Origin: an uncultured Oscillibacter sp.
GTDB taxonomy: Bacteria; Bacillota; Clostridia; Oscillospirales; Oscillospiraceae
Assembly: GCA_950097265.1 (NCBI GenBank)
Contig: CATNDJ010000019.1
Location: 2,163-34,347 of the forward strand
DNA: 32,185 nt
Direction: 5' to 3'
Shown here: piece after piece, positions 1 to 7,978 of the stretch
How positions within the stretch are numbered: the stretch's first letter is position 1
Layout: each line of letters begins with the position of its first letter
Made by a program: the position numbers and the translations under genes
Notes under the pieces: generated by a model
Told to the model about the DNA's origin: nothing
Databases searched by the model: none
Seen by the model: only the letters and a program-made list of their open reading frames with translations

Positions 1-1162
1 CCGCGCTGTCTACCGGGGTGTAGGTCCCTTTGGGCTCCCCGGCGGCCCGGCGGCTCTCCCGCTGGGCAAGGGCCTGGTCCAGCGCCGCCAGCGCGTTCTC
101 ATGCCCCTGGGCGCGGCTGTTCCGGAGCAGGGCGGCCATGTCTTTGCTTACCAGCCCCTTGGAAATCATCGTCTCCGCCTTCATATCCGCCATGGCCAAA
201 TTGAGGCCCAGCGCCGCCTCATTCCGCAGGCAGGCCGCGCCTTTGATCTCCGCCTGATAGTCCTGAGCGATTTTTCCCGCGGCGGCGAGGTCCTGGACGG
301 AATACCGGGCCTCGCTCCGGCCCTCCGCGACGCCCGCCGTCCGGAGCTGGGAGGCGATATAGGCATCGTGGTTTTTCAGCCACACGCTGTCGGGGCCGGA
401 TTGGGCCACGGCCTCGTGGACCTGCTTCAGCGTGCCCCGGTAAGCCTCCTCCTTCTCCGCGAGAATGGAGGAAAGGCTGTCCCGGACCGCCTGGGCGCCG
501 CTGTCGGAGATACCCAGATTGTCCTGCAAAGCCTGGGTGAAGCCGTCAATCATCCCGGTTTTCCCGGCCTGATAGATCTCCTCCAGCTTGGCGAGCCGGG
601 CGGTCAGCTCCTCGCCGCTGTAGCTGCGCTCCAGCTTATCCAGCGCCGCCACATAGCGGGAAGCCATATAGTTCAGCCCATCCTCCAGCTCCTCCGGGGA
701 GGTGGTCTTGAAAGAATTCAGCTCCCGCGTCAGGACGCTGAAATCCACCTCTCCGCTCAGACCGTTTTGCCGCAGGTCTTGTATGTAGGCGCTGAGGACT
801 TCCTCTTTCGTAGGGCCGCCGTCCTGGATGCCCAGGTCCCACCGGGCCTGAATACGCCAGTTTTCCAGGAACTCCTTGGACTTCTCCGGGTCGTCCAAGT
901 CCTTCAGGTTGAAGGTCTGGGTTTCCTGCTTCCAGAGGGCGTCCGCCGCGTCCCAGATGGAGTAGTCCTCACGGTAGCCCTGCCGGGCGGCTTCGTCAAA
1001 ACTTTTCAGCGTCCCGACGCCGCTGATGTCCGTGCCGGGAGTCACATCCCTGCCGGTGGAGCGCACCGCGGCGCTGGGGCTGCTGCGGAAGCCCGCCTGG
1101 GGCGCGCCGGTGGTGATTTGGCTGGAGAGGTTGCAGGCGCTTGCCCAATTCGGAATATTCAT
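1..1162 (-). CDS. Unrecognised protein, C-terminus beyond window edge
   Basis: An open frame runs on the minus strand from ATG at 1162 to the window edge without a stop, giving at least 387 residues. The start is supported by GAGGAGG about 8 bases upstream. The product begins MNIPNWASACNLSSQ, is soluble and mainly helical in composition, with many Ala, Glu, Leu, Gln and Lys residues and no signal peptide or membrane segment that I can see. I do not recognise a family. It follows the 145-residue gene at 1179-1616 by 16 bases, so the two are probably co-transcribed. The long plus-strand frame over the same bases is a GC-driven shadow with no ribosome site. Coding status is fairly sure; function is unknown. 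Confidence 0.7.
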   Translation of the reverse strand, partial: MNIPNWASACNLSSQITTGAPQAGFRSSPSAAVRSTGRDVTPGTDISGVGTLKSFDEAARQGYREDYSIWDAADALWKQETQTFNLKDLDDPEKSKEFLENWRIQARWDLGIQDGGPTKEEVLSAYIQDLRQNGLSGEVDFSVLTRELNSFKTTSPEELEDGLNYMASRYVAALDKLERSYSGEELTARLAKLEEIYQAGKTGMIDGFTQALQDNLGISDSGAQAVRDSLSSILAEKEEAYRGTLKQVHEAVAQSGPDSVWLKNHDAYIASQLRTAGVAEGRSEARYSVQDLAAAGKIAQDYQAEIKGAACLRNEAALGLNLAMADMKAETMISKGLVSKDMAALLRNSRAQGHENALAALDQALAQRESRRAAGEPKGTYTPVDSA

Positions 1163-1178
1163 CACAACGGCCTCCTCT

Positions 1179-1616
1179 TTATGCCAGTGTGTCCATGCCC
1201 TGCCGGTAGCCGTCCAAAATACTGACGTCAAAGGGTTTGCCCCAGTCCCAGCTGGGGTCCTGCCGGTGGACGAACTCGCCCAGCCGGACGGCCTCGCTGT
1301 GGAATACCTCGTTCAGCGTCCAGGACGCGCTCAAGCGCTTTTCCGGAGAAAGGGACATCGTGTAATTGCGGATGACCGCGCTGATATCTTCTCCGTCGCT
1401 GACCCCGTAACCTTTTTTCATGTGGTCAAAGGCGAGCTGCTTGACCTGCCGGACGACGCCCTCGTCCACGGGGACCGTCTTCCGGTAGTCTCCGGCGCCG
1501 TTCAAGCTCATGCCGGGAGTGCCGTAGGGGTTGACATGGGGCTTGCTCCGGGTCTCCTGGGTGAGCTCGCCGGTCCGCCGCTGCTGTTGCTGCTGCACCA
1601 TCTGCGTAATTGTCAT
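1179..1616 (-). CDS. Unrecognised 145-residue protein with Gln-rich N-terminus
   Basis: The ATG at 1616 is preceded by AAGGGGGG at a good distance. The protein opens with a Gln run (MTITQMVQQQQQRR), then a Pro/Gly-rich stretch to about residue 45, then a more ordered, charged C-terminal half ending in DGYRQGMDTLA. There is no signal peptide or transmembrane segment. It sits 16 bases upstream of the next minus-strand gene, which suggests a functional pair. I do not recognise the family. A disordered Gln-rich head on a small folded tail could fit a secreted or envelope-associated partner, but nothing shows this directly. Confidence 0.7.
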   Translation of the reverse strand: MTITQMVQQQQQRRTGELTQETRSKPHVNPYGTPGMSLNGAGDYRKTVPVDEGVVRQVKQLAFDHMKKGYGVSDGEDISAVIRNYTMSLSPEKRLSASWTLNEVFHSEAVRLGEFVHRQDPSWDWGKPFDVSILDGYRQGMDTLA

Positions 1617-1702
1617 AAAATAACCCCCCTTACCATAGAGAAACCTCTATTTTTTACATCGGTATTTTGTGGAAAAAGTTAAGAGCAGAGTTGCCCCTCT
1701 TT

Positions 1703-1807
1703 TCAAAGAGCAATTTCTTCCAGGACCTTCCGCATCCCTCCGGCGAAAGCCCGGCGTCCCTGCTCGGAAAATAGGGAGTCGTCAAAGCACAATATCCGGC
1801 GGGCCAT
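1703..1807 (-). CDS. Small ORF, 34 residues
   Basis: This short frame starts at ATG 1807, six bases after the stop of the 73-residue gene, and reads MARRILCFDDSLFSEQGRRA and on to LEEIAL. The tight spacing after the preceding small gene suggests translational coupling. There is no strong ribosome site beyond the overlapping end of the upstream gene. It could be a real microprotein or the decayed start of a longer gene. No family is recognised. Confidence 0.35.
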   Translation of the reverse strand: MARRILCFDDSLFSEQGRRAFAGGMRKVLEEIAL

Positions 1808-1812
1808 CGCCG

Positions 1813-2034
1813 TCACCACTCCTTTTTGATTTCGGATTCCTCCACCTGATACCGGCGCAGGAACTCCTGAAAATCCCTGTCTCCGCGCAGGAGCATCAGT
1901 TCCTCAAACTTGCCGGTGACGGGGTCCTTGAAGCCTGCCACTTGCTCCCCGGTGCAGATGCTGGAGCGGATCACGGGAATTTTGCCGCCCCTGACATAGG
2001 GAGCTTCCGTCTGCTTTTTTCGCCTGCCGAACAT
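1813..2034 (-). CDS. Small conserved-looking protein of unknown function, 73 residues
   Basis: The ATG at 2034 overlaps the TGA of the phosphatase gene by one base (TGATG), a classic translational-coupling arrangement, which is why I chose this start over a longer upstream one. The product starts MFGRRKKQTEAP, has a basic N-terminus, a middle containing one Cys (RSSICTGEQVAGF) and an acidic-basic C-terminus ending EESEIKKEW. It is soluble. I do not recognise the family; coupling suggests a role alongside the phosphatase or simple co-expression. Confidence 0.6.
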   Translation of the reverse strand: MFGRRKKQTEAPYVRGGKIPVIRSSICTGEQVAGFKDPVTGKFEELMLLRGDRDFQEFLRRYQVEESEIKKEW

Positions 2035-2495
2035 CAAAACCGCTCCTCTCTCACTGCCCGCAGCAGTCCCGTGCACCCGGCCAGCACGTCCCGCCAAGTG
2101 GCGTCAAAGTCCCCGGTGTACCAGGGGTCGGCTACGTCGCCGGAGCGGCCGGCGCAGTCCAGCAGCAGCCGGATTTTCCCCTCGGGGTCGCCGCCGCAGA
2201 TACGGTTCATGTTGCGGATATTGGCCCGGTCCATGCCGATCAGGAAATCGTATTGGCCGTAGTCGGCCTTGGTAAGCTGCCGGGCGGTCTTCCCGGCGCA
2301 GCTGATGCCGTGTTCCGCCAGCTTGCGGCGGGCGGGAGGATAGACCGGGCTGCCGGTCTCCTCAGTGCTGGTGGCGGCGGAGGCGATTTGGAACTGACGC
2401 TCCAGCCCTGCCTTTTTCACCAGATCCTTCATTACAAATTCCGCCATGGGACTGCGGCAGATATTGCCGTGGCAGACGAATAAGATTTTTGTCAT
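2034..2495 (-). CDS. Low-molecular-weight protein-tyrosine phosphatase
   Basis: This encodes a 153-residue cytoplasmic phosphatase, the usual length of the LMW-PTP family. The P-loop CX5RS is at the N-terminus (CHGNICRS, Cys8 nucleophile, Arg14). The general-acid Asp is in the ADPWY motif (Asp123). The start at 2495 is chosen because MTKILFVCHGNICRSP is the normal family N-terminus and an AAGAGG site lies upstream; the frame could be extended by 28 residues, but that extension has no family character. A candidate promoter lies at 2550-2578. Family members remove phosphate from tyrosine, or sometimes arginine, on proteins. No tyrosine kinase gene is visible nearby, so the target is unknown. 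Confidence 0.92.
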   Translation of the reverse strand: MTKILFVCHGNICRSPMAEFVMKDLVKKAGLERQFQIASAATSTEETGSPVYPPARRKLAEHGISCAGKTARQLTKADYGQYDFLIGMDRANIRNMNRICGGDPEGKIRLLLDCAGRSGDVADPWYTGDFDATWRDVLAGCTGLLRAVREERF

Positions 2496-2549
2496 ATCCT
2501 GAAACCTCTTGAATGGATTGATCATTCCGGCGTCTCCGGCGTTTGGCGT

Positions 2550-2578
2550 ATTATACCACAGCCAGGGCCGGATTTCCA
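2550..2578 (-). promoter_or_regulatory. Candidate sigma-70 promoter for the phosphatase operon
   Basis: On the minus strand TGGAAA is followed after 17 bases by TATAAT, with an extended -10 (TGG directly before TATAAT). It lies about 55 bases upstream of the phosphatase start. The -35 is weak; the extended -10 compensates. Confidence 0.6.
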
Positions 2579-2603
2579 TATCTATCAGGAGGCATTATCA
2601 GAA

Positions 2604-3520
2604 TTATCCATAGGAGTACCAGTTCCGATAGTAGATGAGGCAGGCCGCGGATACGGCGAACATGATACCCTCCGCAGCCGGTACGGCCAGCCAGACCCCG
2701 GTGATTCCCCAGATGCTGGGCAGCAGCAGGATGCCGCCCGCCAGCAGGCCGAACGTCCGCAGGAAGGAGAGGACTGCCGAGACCCTCCCGTTTGACAGCG
2801 CCGTGAACATCGCGGAGGCAAAATTGTTCAGGCCGCAGGACAAGAAGCTGTATGAGAAAATCCGAAAGCCCTTGGCCGCTATGCGGTAGACCTCCGAACC
2901 TTCATCCGCAAACAGCCGCGCGATGCCGGGATCGCCGCAACGCCGTCTTTCCCCAGAAGGTCCATCATGGCGCGGTTGAATAGGAACGTGGTGACGGCCG
3001 CCGCCTGCTGGCCCACCATCTCGGAGGAGCCGTTGAAGCAGCTTTCCCGCATCACGGCCCAGTTCCAGTCCGGCCATGCAAAAGACAGCGCGCCTTTGCG
3101 GCCCGCAAAATAGGCCGACCCTGCGGCTGCGGGAATCAGATAACCGAAGCCCGTTCCCAAAGCGGCGCCCCGGATACCCAGGCTGCAGGGGACGATAAAA
3201 ATATCGTCCAGGATGATATTCGCCACCCCCGCCGGAGCGGACAGCCCAAAGCCGAGGCCCGGCTTTCCCGCTGTTACAAACAGGTTTAAAAACAGCGTTT
3301 GCAGGATGTTGGCCGGAACGAAGAAGAGCAGCACTGCGAGATAGTCCCTGTAATCGGAGAAGAGCAGATCGCTGGCCCCGAGGGCATAAACGAGCCTGTC
3401 AAGCCGGAGGGTCCCGCCCAGGAAAATGAGAGGAAAACCGGCAGCCGCGCCCACGACGGTGAGCAGCTCCGCCTCGGCAAAGCCCAGGCGCTTGTACGCC
3501 GTCGGCCTTGTCACCCTCAC
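2604..3520 (-). pseudogene. Broken MATE-family efflux pump
   Basis: Two frames on the minus strand together cover most of a MATE antiporter. The first (from about 3520 to 2935) carries transmembrane stretches and motifs such as NIILDDIFIVP, ending at LLGKDGVAAI. The second (from about 2935 to 2604) resumes with ARLFADEGSEVYRIAAKGFR and FTALSNGRVSAVLSFLR, ending YYRNWYSYG. At the switch near 2935 some 50-60 residues expected in this family are missing and the frame changes. The N-terminal membrane segments are also absent: the remnant begins inside the protein, immediately after an AraC fragment. Normal MATE proteins are about 440-460 residues. Compared with neighbouring intact genes this is clearly decayed. 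Confidence 0.85.
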
Positions 3521-3639
3521 GGAAGGTTGTGACGCTGAGCCGGTGCATTTGCGACGGAGTCCAAATCCAGCTTTTCGTGGAGATGGGCTGCTATGTAGGA
3601 AATCACCGCCGTCGTGCTCTCAGCCTTGTGGTTTTTCAT
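3517..3639 (-). pseudogene. N-terminal remnant of an AraC-family regulator
   Basis: A 40-residue frame starts at ATG 3639 behind an excellent AAGGAGGG site. It reads as the first DNA-binding helices of an AraC regulator (AVISYIAAHLHEKLDLDSVA) and then breaks into unrelated residues and a stop, directly at the start of the MATE remnant. Regulators of this type often sit upstream of a MATE gene, so one deletion probably removed the rest of the regulator and the pump N-terminus. Confidence 0.7.
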
Positions 3640-3710
3640 AGACTCCCTCCTTTCCCGCTGATTGTATCAGAGCAGGGGAGGCCGCGTTTCATCATTCTTG
3701 CGGTTATCTT

Positions 3711-3716
3711 ATTATA
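3711..3716 (-). promoter_or_regulatory. Possible -10 element for the AraC/MATE remnant
   Basis: The minus strand has TATAAT inside the small palindrome CTTATAATAAG, about 70 bases upstream of the AraC remnant. No convincing -35 is seen. The rest of the gap 3640-3752 holds nothing else I can name. Confidence 0.3.
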
Positions 3717-3752
3717 AGAGGCCGGTCCTTGAAAAGAAAGGGATATCGCCAA

Positions 3753-4532
3753 TCATTCCGCGATCAGCACCTCGATTTGGTTTTTCCGGAAGAACTCCTG
3801 CCACTGGGGCGCGGGGGCGCGGTCAGTGACCAGCATATTCACGGTTTTAAATTCCGTCAGCTTCGGAAAGCCGATTTTGTCGAATTTCGTGCTGTCGCAC
3901 AGCAGTATCCGATTTTTTGTGGATGCGAACATGGCCCGTTTGACGCCCGCTTCGGATTCCGTGGCGTCAAAGATGCCGAATTCCCTTGAAATCCCGTAGC
4001 AGGAGAAAAACATTTTGTCCGTAAAGAATTCGTCCTTTATGCGTTTTTCCGCCGTCTCTCCCACGTAGGACATGTTCTCTTTCCGCAGCAGCCCGCCTGT
4101 GCAGATGATGCGGATGTGATCCTCTTTTCCAAGCTCCAGGACCACTCTTTCCGCGTTCGTTACAACCGTGATATTTTCCAGATCCCTGAGATGCTTCGCG
4201 ACGAAAAAGCTGCTGGTGCTGCCGTCAATAAAGACGCTTTCCCCCGGCTGCACCAGCCTGGCCGCCGTTTCGCCGATCCTGTTTTTAATCGGCGCGTTGA
4301 TGACCTCGCGTTCCTTGAAGCGCATGGCCTTTCCCTGCATCAGCATAAAGTCCGGCAGGACCGCGCCGCCATGGGTCCTCTTGATGGCCCCCATCCTTTC
4401 AAGGGCCTCTAAATCGTTCCGGATGGTTCCCGGCGACACGCCGAACCGTTCGCATAGTTCCGCGCAGGTCGCTCCCTTTTTTTCTTGGACGACGCTTAGT
4501 ATCTCATGTCTACGCTCAACAGGCAGCAGCAT
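3753..4532 (-). CDS. DeoR-family transcriptional regulator
   Basis: This is a 259-residue DeoR-type repressor, close to the family norm of about 250. The N-terminal winged helix-turn-helix spans about residues 1-56 (RRHEILSVVQEKKGA, then CAELCERFGVSPGTIRNDLE). The C-terminal sugar-phosphate sensor domain follows, with GESVFIDGSTS and VVTNAERVVLEL typical of the effector pocket. The start at 4532 follows AAAGGAGAGG. It lies downstream of the inositol-type operon on the same strand, separated by a terminator, so it probably has its own transcript. DeoR proteins with iol genes (IolR) sense a phosphorylated inositol intermediate; that role here is inferred from position. Confidence 0.9.
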   Translation of the reverse strand: MLLPVERRHEILSVVQEKKGATCAELCERFGVSPGTIRNDLEALERMGAIKRTHGGAVLPDFMLMQGKAMRFKEREVINAPIKNRIGETAARLVQPGESVFIDGSTSSFFVAKHLRDLENITVVTNAERVVLELGKEDHIRIICTGGLLRKENMSYVGETAEKRIKDEFFTDKMFFSCYGISREFGIFDATESEAGVKRAMFASTKNRILLCDSTKFDKIGFPKLTEFKTVNMLVTDRAPAPQWQEFFRKNQIEVLIAE

Positions 4533-4629
4533 GGCGCCTCTCCTTTCTCATGATGGATTCTCCTCAAAGCAGCCGGCAAGGCAGCGCTTCCGCTCTCTCG
4601 CCACGGCCCGCTTCTTTCGCTTGGCCCGC

Positions 4630-4639
4630 TGAAATTTCA
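4630..4639. promoter_or_regulatory. Ten-base palindrome upstream of the DeoR gene
   Basis: TGAAATTTCA is a perfect palindrome about 100 bases upstream of the regulator start. It could be an autoregulatory operator, but no paired site was found, so support is weak. Confidence 0.25.
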
Positions 4640-4657
4640 AGACGCCCTCCCGCTCAA

Positions 4658-4693
4658 AAAGATCCTGCCACTTTACCAGATAGCAGGATCTTT
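4658..4693 (-). terminator. Intrinsic terminator of the inositol-type operon
   Basis: An 11-bp perfect stem (arms 4658-4668 and 4683-4693) with a 14-base loop is followed on the minus strand by a T5 run. It lies 29 bases past the stop of the last operon gene at 4722 and separates the operon from the DeoR gene. Confidence 0.85.
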
Positions 4694-4721
4694 CTGTTTC
4701 CATGGACGCAGTAAGGAGGCT

Positions 4722-5744
4722 TTACTGCAAGGTTACAATTTGATTCGTGTGGAGCGCGTCCATGGCCGCGTAAGAGATTTCCGTACATTTTGTCCCGTCG
4801 TAGACGGTGACGTCGGGCTTGCGGTTCTCCGCCACGCAGGCCACGAAGGCCGTCAGTTCGTTCAGGTACGCGGCCGCCCATCTCTCGCGGAAATCCACAT
4901 AGCATTCCCGCACCGCGCCTACCGGCTGATAAATCGTGAGCAGGTTCTTTTCCGGAATCGCCGCCACGCGAATGATCCCCTTGGTGCCGATGATCTCCGT
5001 CTCAATCTGAGACCCGTGGGGAGCCGTTCTGGAAGAGGTGAACATCGCGATGCCGCCCTGCTTGAACCGCATGATTGCGCAGGCGTTGTCCACGTCCCCG
5101 TATTCCGCCATTTCCGGATAGAGGTAGCAGCCGCCCGCCGCGTAAATGGAGACCACGTCGTCCCCGTTCAGGAACCACCGGGCAAGGTCGATGTCGTGGA
5201 TGGCCAGGTCGCGGAAAATACCGCCGCTGGTGGGCGCAAAGGGCAGGAAACTGTCGATCATGGAGTCCGGGTCCATGCTGGTAGCTTTAATCATAATGGG
5301 CTTTCCGATGTCTCCCCGGTCAATCAGCTCCTTCGCGTGGGCATAGGAGGGGTCGAACCGCCGCATGAAGCCCAGCATAAACACCAGCTCCGGGTGGCGC
5401 TCCACCGCCGCCTCCGCGATTTTGCACTGGGCGACGTCCACGCCCAGGGGCTTTTCGCAGAACACGTGCAGCCCGGCGTCCATTGCCTTTGCCACCTGGC
5501 CGCAGTGCAGCCCCGACGGCGTCGCGATTACCACCGCATCCAGGGCCGCTTCCTTCGACACGATCATGTCCTCAAAATTCTCGAAGATGTAGGGGACCTC
5601 CCACTGCCGTACGGCTTCCCGTTCCTTTTCCACGACGCTGCACGCGGCTACCAGATCCGCGTTGGCAATGTGGAATTTTAAATGCTCCGCGTGGGAGAAT
5701 CCGAGCCTTCCCAATCCCACAATGCCGACTCTGACTTTCTTCAC
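4722..5744 (-). CDS. iolG: Gfo/Idh/MocA-family oxidoreductase, probable inositol 2-dehydrogenase
   Basis: A 340-residue NAD(P)-dependent dehydrogenase. The N-terminal Rossmann fold shows VGIVGLGRLG (residues 6-15), the conserved EKPLG motif is at 97-101, and the catalytic-region motif HDIDLARW lies near residue 180. I choose GTG at 5744 because GAGGAGGG sits just upstream and the fold starts at once. In inositol operons this enzyme oxidises myo- or scyllo-inositol to the inosose that IolE then dehydrates. It is the last gene of the operon, 22 bases after the permease. Other Gfo/Idh activities cannot be excluded from sequence; context favours inositol. Confidence 0.8.
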   Translation of the reverse strand: MKKVRVGIVGLGRLGFSHAEHLKFHIANADLVAACSVVEKEREAVRQWEVPYIFENFEDMIVSKEAALDAVVIATPSGLHCGQVAKAMDAGLHVFCEKPLGVDVAQCKIAEAAVERHPELVFMLGFMRRFDPSYAHAKELIDRGDIGKPIMIKATSMDPDSMIDSFLPFAPTSGGIFRDLAIHDIDLARWFLNGDDVVSIYAAGGCYLYPEMAEYGDVDNACAIMRFKQGGIAMFTSSRTAPHGSQIETEIIGTKGIIRVAAIPEKNLLTIYQPVGAVRECYVDFRERWAAAYLNELTAFVACVAENRKPDVTVYDGTKCTEISYAAMDALHTNQIVTLQ

Positions 5745-5766
5745 CTTGAATCGCCCTCCTCTTTCA

Positions 5767-6741
5767 TTATTTTCCAAGGAACACTTTGTTCTTCCGGGCG
5801 TCCAGAACAACCGCCAGGACGATGACCACGCCCTTGACCACCTGCTGCCAGTAAGACGAAATCGCCAGCAGGTCCATGCCGTTGTTGAGCACGCCGATGA
5901 CCAGGACTCCGACTACCGTGCCCATTACCGTGCCGATGCCTCCGTTGAAGCTGGTCCCTCCGATGATGGCCCCGGTTATGGCGTCGAACTCGTAGTTGAG
6001 CGCAGCGGTGGGAACGCCGCTTCCCACCCGGGAGGTGAGAATGATGCCCGCGATTCCGCACATGACGCCCTCGAGCAGGTAGACCTCTATCAGGATTTTG
6101 TTCTTATTGATGCCGCATGTGACTGCCGCCAGGGGATTCCCGCCGACGGCGTAAACGCTTCGCCCGAATTTTGTCTTCGACAGCGTGACGTGCATAATCA
6201 CAGCCAAAATCGCGAAGATGATGATGGGGCCGGGGATTCCCAAAATATCCCCCTGACCGGTGACGATATAGGCCGCGTCCAGATTGCTGATGGGCAGCCC
6301 CTTTGAGATCAGGAGGGCCGCGCCCCGGGCCGCGCTCATCATGCCCAGGGTGGCGATAAACGGGGGAATCTCCCCCTTGACGATCAGTACCCCGTTGATC
6401 AGGCCCGCCAGCGCGCCGGTCAAAATGCCCAGCACGATGGCGAGGATCAGGTTCATGCCGCCCCTTTGAGCGAATATCGCCGACACAACACCGGCGCAGG
6501 CCGCCACCGAGCCGGCGGACAGGTCCGTCCCCGCGGTGATGATGCACAGGGTAACGCCCAGGCCTATGGTGCCGAATACGGATACCTGCCGGATCACGTT
6601 CAGGATATTCCGCATCTTCAAAAAGTTAGGCGTCAGCATTGACAGGATGACGCACATTCCCACAAAGATAATATAGATTGCGTATTTGTTCAGCAGCTTC
6701 TTCAGCATTGTCCGGTTGCCGGCGGCGTTCGATTTTTCCAT
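5767..6741 (-). CDS. Sugar ABC transporter permease (RbsC type)
   Basis: A 324-residue, very hydrophobic protein of the ribose/inositol ABC permease family. It has about 8-10 membrane segments and family motifs such as GTDLSAGSVAACAG, ALAGLINGVLIVKGEIPPFIATLG and YAVGGNPLAA. The start is ATG 6741, with GGAAGGG about 8 bases upstream; a GTG nine bases earlier would sit on the ribosome site. Normally this permease works with a complete two-domain ATPase (RbsA/MglA) and a periplasmic binding protein. Here the gene before it retains only the tail of the ATPase, and no binding protein lies in the operon, so the importer looks incomplete. Confidence 0.9.
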   Translation of the reverse strand: MEKSNAAGNRTMLKKLLNKYAIYIIFVGMCVILSMLTPNFLKMRNILNVIRQVSVFGTIGLGVTLCIITAGTDLSAGSVAACAGVVSAIFAQRGGMNLILAIVLGILTGALAGLINGVLIVKGEIPPFIATLGMMSAARGAALLISKGLPISNLDAAYIVTGQGDILGIPGPIIIFAILAVIMHVTLSKTKFGRSVYAVGGNPLAAVTCGINKNKILIEVYLLEGVMCGIAGIILTSRVGSGVPTAALNYEFDAITGAIIGGTSFNGGIGTVMGTVVGVLVIGVLNNGMDLLAISSYWQQVVKGVVIVLAVVLDARKNKVFLGK

Positions 6742-6765
6742 TTGCTTCACCCTTCCTTTTCGACG

Positions 6766-7950
6766 TTATTCCTCAACCCCGGAGATGGATTCTCCCATGG
6801 CCAAGGTCAGCAGTTTCTCCTGGGTCGCCTCGGCAATGTCCAGGATTCCGTTTACCCGGCCCTGGGCCATGACCAGGACGCGGTCGCTCATACCCAACAG
6901 CTCGGGCATTTCCGAGGAGATCATAATGATTGCCGTGCCGTCCGCCGCTAATTGATTGATGAGCTTGTAAATTTCCGATTTGGAATAGACGTCGATTCCC
7001 TTGGTCGGCTCGTCCAGGAACAAAATACGCGGCGCGTTGATTAGCCAGCGCGCAAAGCCGATCTTCTCGCGGATGAACTTCCGCGCGTTCATCGTATAGG
7101 CCAGGGGATGGGCCTTGGTCGGGTCCTGCTCCGCCTCTACCACGATCCAGCCCCGGAAATCATGCCGGTCCAGGATGGAGAAGAAGCGGTCCCAGTCCAC
7201 GGCGTCTCCGTCTCCCGGCGTCGTAAAAATACCCGCCTTCACGCCTTCGAGGAAGCTCAGGTTTTCCTCTTTCACGCGCTTCATGACCGCGCGGCGGCCG
7301 TCCTTGATGTGAACCAGGGGGATGCGGCCGATGTACTTTTCCAGCAGCGCGCAGGGATCCCCGCCGGCCGCCGCCGTGTGTCCCGTGTCTAAAATCAGTT
7401 TCACCAATTCGGGGTCCGTCGCGTTCATCACCCTGCCGACGTCCTCCTCGCTCTGTACGCCCGTGCCCATGTGGGGATGGATGCCGAATTGGATGCCCCT
7501 TTCCTTCGCCAGCCGGCCGCACTCGTTCAGGCCCTCCGCCAGAGCGCCGAACTGCTGATCCGACAGGACCGGAGGAGCCGGGTACAGGGGGATTTCCTTT
7601 GAAAGGTGAATCGTCACGCCGCACTCGCCGGCGCCGATGACCGGAGCGCCCATGGCCTCCATAAAATCCAGATGCGCCTTGAAGCGCTGGACGGTCTCCT
7701 GCATCGGGCGCTGAGAGAACCGCATGGAAAACCAGGCGTTGCACAGCTTCAGCCCGCGCAGGTCCAGCTCCCGCTTCAGCAGCTTGGAGTCGGCGGGGTA
7801 AGCGCTGCCCAGCTCCAGGCCCTCATATCCGCCCAGGGCAATTTCGGAGGCCGTCTGCCGCCACGTGATGTCGCCGGCCAGTTCCGGCTCGTCGTCGCTC
7901 ATCCAGGAAATCGGCGAGCAGCCGATGTGAACATATTTGGGGTCCAACAT
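6766..7950 (-). CDS. iolE: IolE-type inosose dehydratase fused to the C-terminal end of a sugar ABC ATPase
   Basis: One 394-residue frame carries two unrelated pieces. Residues 1-298 form an essentially complete inosose dehydratase (sugar-isomerase TIM-barrel fold), with GIHPHMGTGV, LDTGHTAAAGGDP, LVHIKDGR and VVEAEQDPTKAHPL. Residues 299-394 match the end of the second nucleotide-binding domain of RbsA/MglA-type ATPases: ILFLDEPTKGIDV (Walker B and D-loop), MISSEMPELLGMSDRVLVM and EATQEKL. Walker A, the signature motif and the whole first ATPase domain are missing. The joint near 7053 is in frame. The start is ATG 7950 with AAGGAGAA upstream. The dehydratase half is probably active; the tail cannot be a working ATPase. 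A deletion that also removed the binding-protein gene is the simplest explanation; assembly error is the alternative. Confidence 0.88.
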   Translation of the reverse strand: MLDPKYVHIGCSPISWMSDDEPELAGDITWRQTASEIALGGYEGLELGSAYPADSKLLKRELDLRGLKLCNAWFSMRFSQRPMQETVQRFKAHLDFMEAMGAPVIGAGECGVTIHLSKEIPLYPAPPVLSDQQFGALAEGLNECGRLAKERGIQFGIHPHMGTGVQSEEDVGRVMNATDPELVKLILDTGHTAAAGGDPCALLEKYIGRIPLVHIKDGRRAVMKRVKEENLSFLEGVKAGIFTTPGDGDAVDWDRFFSILDRHDFRGWIVVEAEQDPTKAHPLAYTMNARKFIREKIGFARWLINAPRILFLDEPTKGIDVYSKSEIYKLINQLAADGTAIIMISSEMPELLGMSDRVLVMAQGRVNGILDIAEATQEKLLTLAMGESISGVEE

Positions 7951-7978
7951 GATGCATTCTCCTTTTTAATCCGTATCT

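Noticed and set aside
101-1225. Long plus-strand open frame of 374 codons
   Set aside because: It lies opposite a minus-strand frame with a strong ribosome site; its Leu/Gly/Arg-rich product looks like a GC-rich shadow and has no ribosome site.
1640-1702. Terminator after the small ORF (AAGAG / CTCTT stem and T5)
   Set aside because: Stem of only five pairs with a long loop; too weak to call.
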